Source: Chitinophagaceae bacterium
GTDB taxonomy: Bacteria > Bacteroidota > Bacteroidia > Chitinophagales > Chitinophagaceae
DNA: 16,386 nucleotides
Assembly: GCA_019454915.1 (NCBI GenBank)
Contig: JACFNM010000053.1
Location: forward strand, 1 to 16,386
Direction: 5' to 3'
Shown here: positions 15,679 to 16,386 of the stretch, one piece after another
Layout of the letters: the number at the start of each line of letters is the position of its first letter
Numbering within the stretch: position 1 is the first letter of the stretch
Program-made: the position numbers and the translations under genes
The notes under the pieces: model-generated
What the model was told of the DNA's origin: nothing
What the model saw: the letters and a program-made list of their open reading frames with translations, nothing else
The model's database searches: none

Positions 15679-16386
15679 TCATTGTTCCTTCATCACCTGC
15701 TCACTATTTTTAAAATAATTAGCTCCCCATAGTTGATAACGCTGATAAATAAATGGCAGGGAATTTTTAAATCTGTTCCAGTTTTTCCTGCTCTCCGGTG
15801 TCCATAATACTTCACTCAAAGCGCTCATACGCGGAAATATCATGTATTCCACCTTAGACGGGTAGGCCATGTACTCTGTCCACACATTAGCCTGGGCGCC
15901 CAGCACATGACCGGCTTTTGACGCATCTAACTTTGCAGGCACGGGCTGATATTTATATACTTTTTCCAGGGGCGTAAACCCGCCAATCGTAACACTATCT
16001 TCCTGCTTCGTTTGTGTATGATCAAAATACATCCATCCACCAGGCGTCATAATCACATCATGATTATCAGAAGCGGCTTCAATACCACCCTCCTCGCCGC
16101 GCCAACTCATTACCGTGGCATTAGGCGCCAAACCACCTTCCAGAATCTCATCCCAGCCGATAATCTTTCTTCCCTTGCTGTTCAGATATTTTTCTATCCG
16201 TTGGACAAAGTAGCTTTGAAGCTCATGTTCATCTTTCAATCCTTCTTTTCTGATTAACTTCTGACAATGTGCACAGCGCTTCCAGTTATCTTTCGGGGCT
16301 TCATCCCCGCCTATATGAATATAGGTAGAAGGAAAAAGCTGCATCACTTCATCCAGTACATTTTCCAGAAAGTTAAAGGTATTCTC
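15679..16386 (-). CDS. Beta-N-acetylhexosaminidase, GH20 (C-terminal part, runs off the window)
   Basis: The C-terminal 236 codons of a GH20 enzyme; the frame is open to the right edge (beginning ENTFNFLENVLDEV), so the true start is outside the window and the GTG at 16345-16347 should not be used. The catalytic pair is visible in HIGGDEAPK: Asp positions the substrate 2-acetamido group and Glu is the acid/base (substrate-assisted retaining mechanism). Downstream are the active-site stretches IIGWDEIL, VMSWRGEEGG, MTPGGWMYFDH and LGAQANVWTEYM, in which Trp and Tyr residues line the GlcNAc pocket. It ends after ALSEVLWTP... and WGANYF without an added C-terminal module. It removes terminal GlcNAc/GalNAc from chito-oligosaccharides or glycoconjugates. 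It converges with the DUF805 gene. Confidence 0.95.
   Translation of the reverse strand, partial: ENTFNFLENVLDEVMQLFPSTYIHIGGDEAPKDNWKRCAHCQKLIRKEGLKDEHELQSYFVQRIEKYLNSKGRKIIGWDEILEGGLAPNATVMSWRGEEGGIEAASDNHDVIMTPGGWMYFDHTQTKQEDSVTIGGFTPLEKVYKYQPVPAKLDASKAGHVLGAQANVWTEYMAYPSKVEYMIFPRMSALSEVLWTPESRKNWNRFKNSLPFIYQRYQLWGANYFKNSEQVMKEQ

Noticed and set aside
16345..16347. GTG as the start of the GH20 gene
   Set aside because: The frame continues open to the window edge with residues that belong to the GH20 catalytic barrel, so the start lies outside.

Overview
The window looks like a chromosomal segment of a Bacteroidota bacterium, most likely Chitinophagales/Chitinophagaceae. The reasons are the style of the protein families (a PL/GH-type surface economy with a GH20 hexosaminidase, short M1 peptidase, SGNH hydrolase, many lipoproteins), AT-rich spacers with matches to the Bacteroidota promoter (-33 TTTG / -7 TAnnTTTG), near absence of Shine-Dalgarno sequences, and several GTG/TTG starts. 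The genus assignment is inference; no rRNA is present.

Layout. 11-3538 (-) is the chromosome condensation ATPase SMC. After a 287-bp divergent spacer, 3826-6069 (+) is the transcription accessory protein Tex. It converges on 6111-6950 (-), an exported SGNH/GDSL hydrolase. A 673-bp non-coding stretch follows (6951-7623); it is the most unusual part of the window. It holds a GC-richer block with inverted-repeat ends, an 18-bp palindrome, a promoter-like sequence, and a candidate small RNA ending in a strong intrinsic terminator. Next is 7624-8337 (+), an NlpC/P60 lipoprotein. A leftward cluster, 12962 to 8372 (-), encodes an M1 metallopeptidase, a polytopic GT87-like glycosyltransferase and an FAD oxidoreductase; the last two overlap by 8 bp. 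Divergent from it is 13048-14694 (+), an oligopeptide-type substrate-binding lipoprotein. Then come tRNA-Leu(GAG) with its own terminator, a DUF805 membrane protein (15149-15592, +), and the C-terminal part of a GH20 beta-N-acetylhexosaminidase that runs off the right edge (15679-16386, -).

How the genes relate. Two are housekeeping genes (smc, tex). Most others act at or beyond the inner membrane: peptidoglycan peptide cleavage (NlpC/P60), glycan building (GT plus flavoenzyme), peptide degradation and peptide capture (M1 peptidase beside a peptide-binding lipoprotein), and chitin/mucin-type amino sugar release (GH20). I see no phage, transposase, CRISPR array or defence island. The best candidate for something undescribed is the 6951-7623 spacer, where the proposed small RNA carries an 11+5-base complement to the 5' region of the neighbouring hydrolase gene. 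That is a hypothesis from sequence alone; an 11-bp direct repeat bounding an inserted element is a competing explanation.
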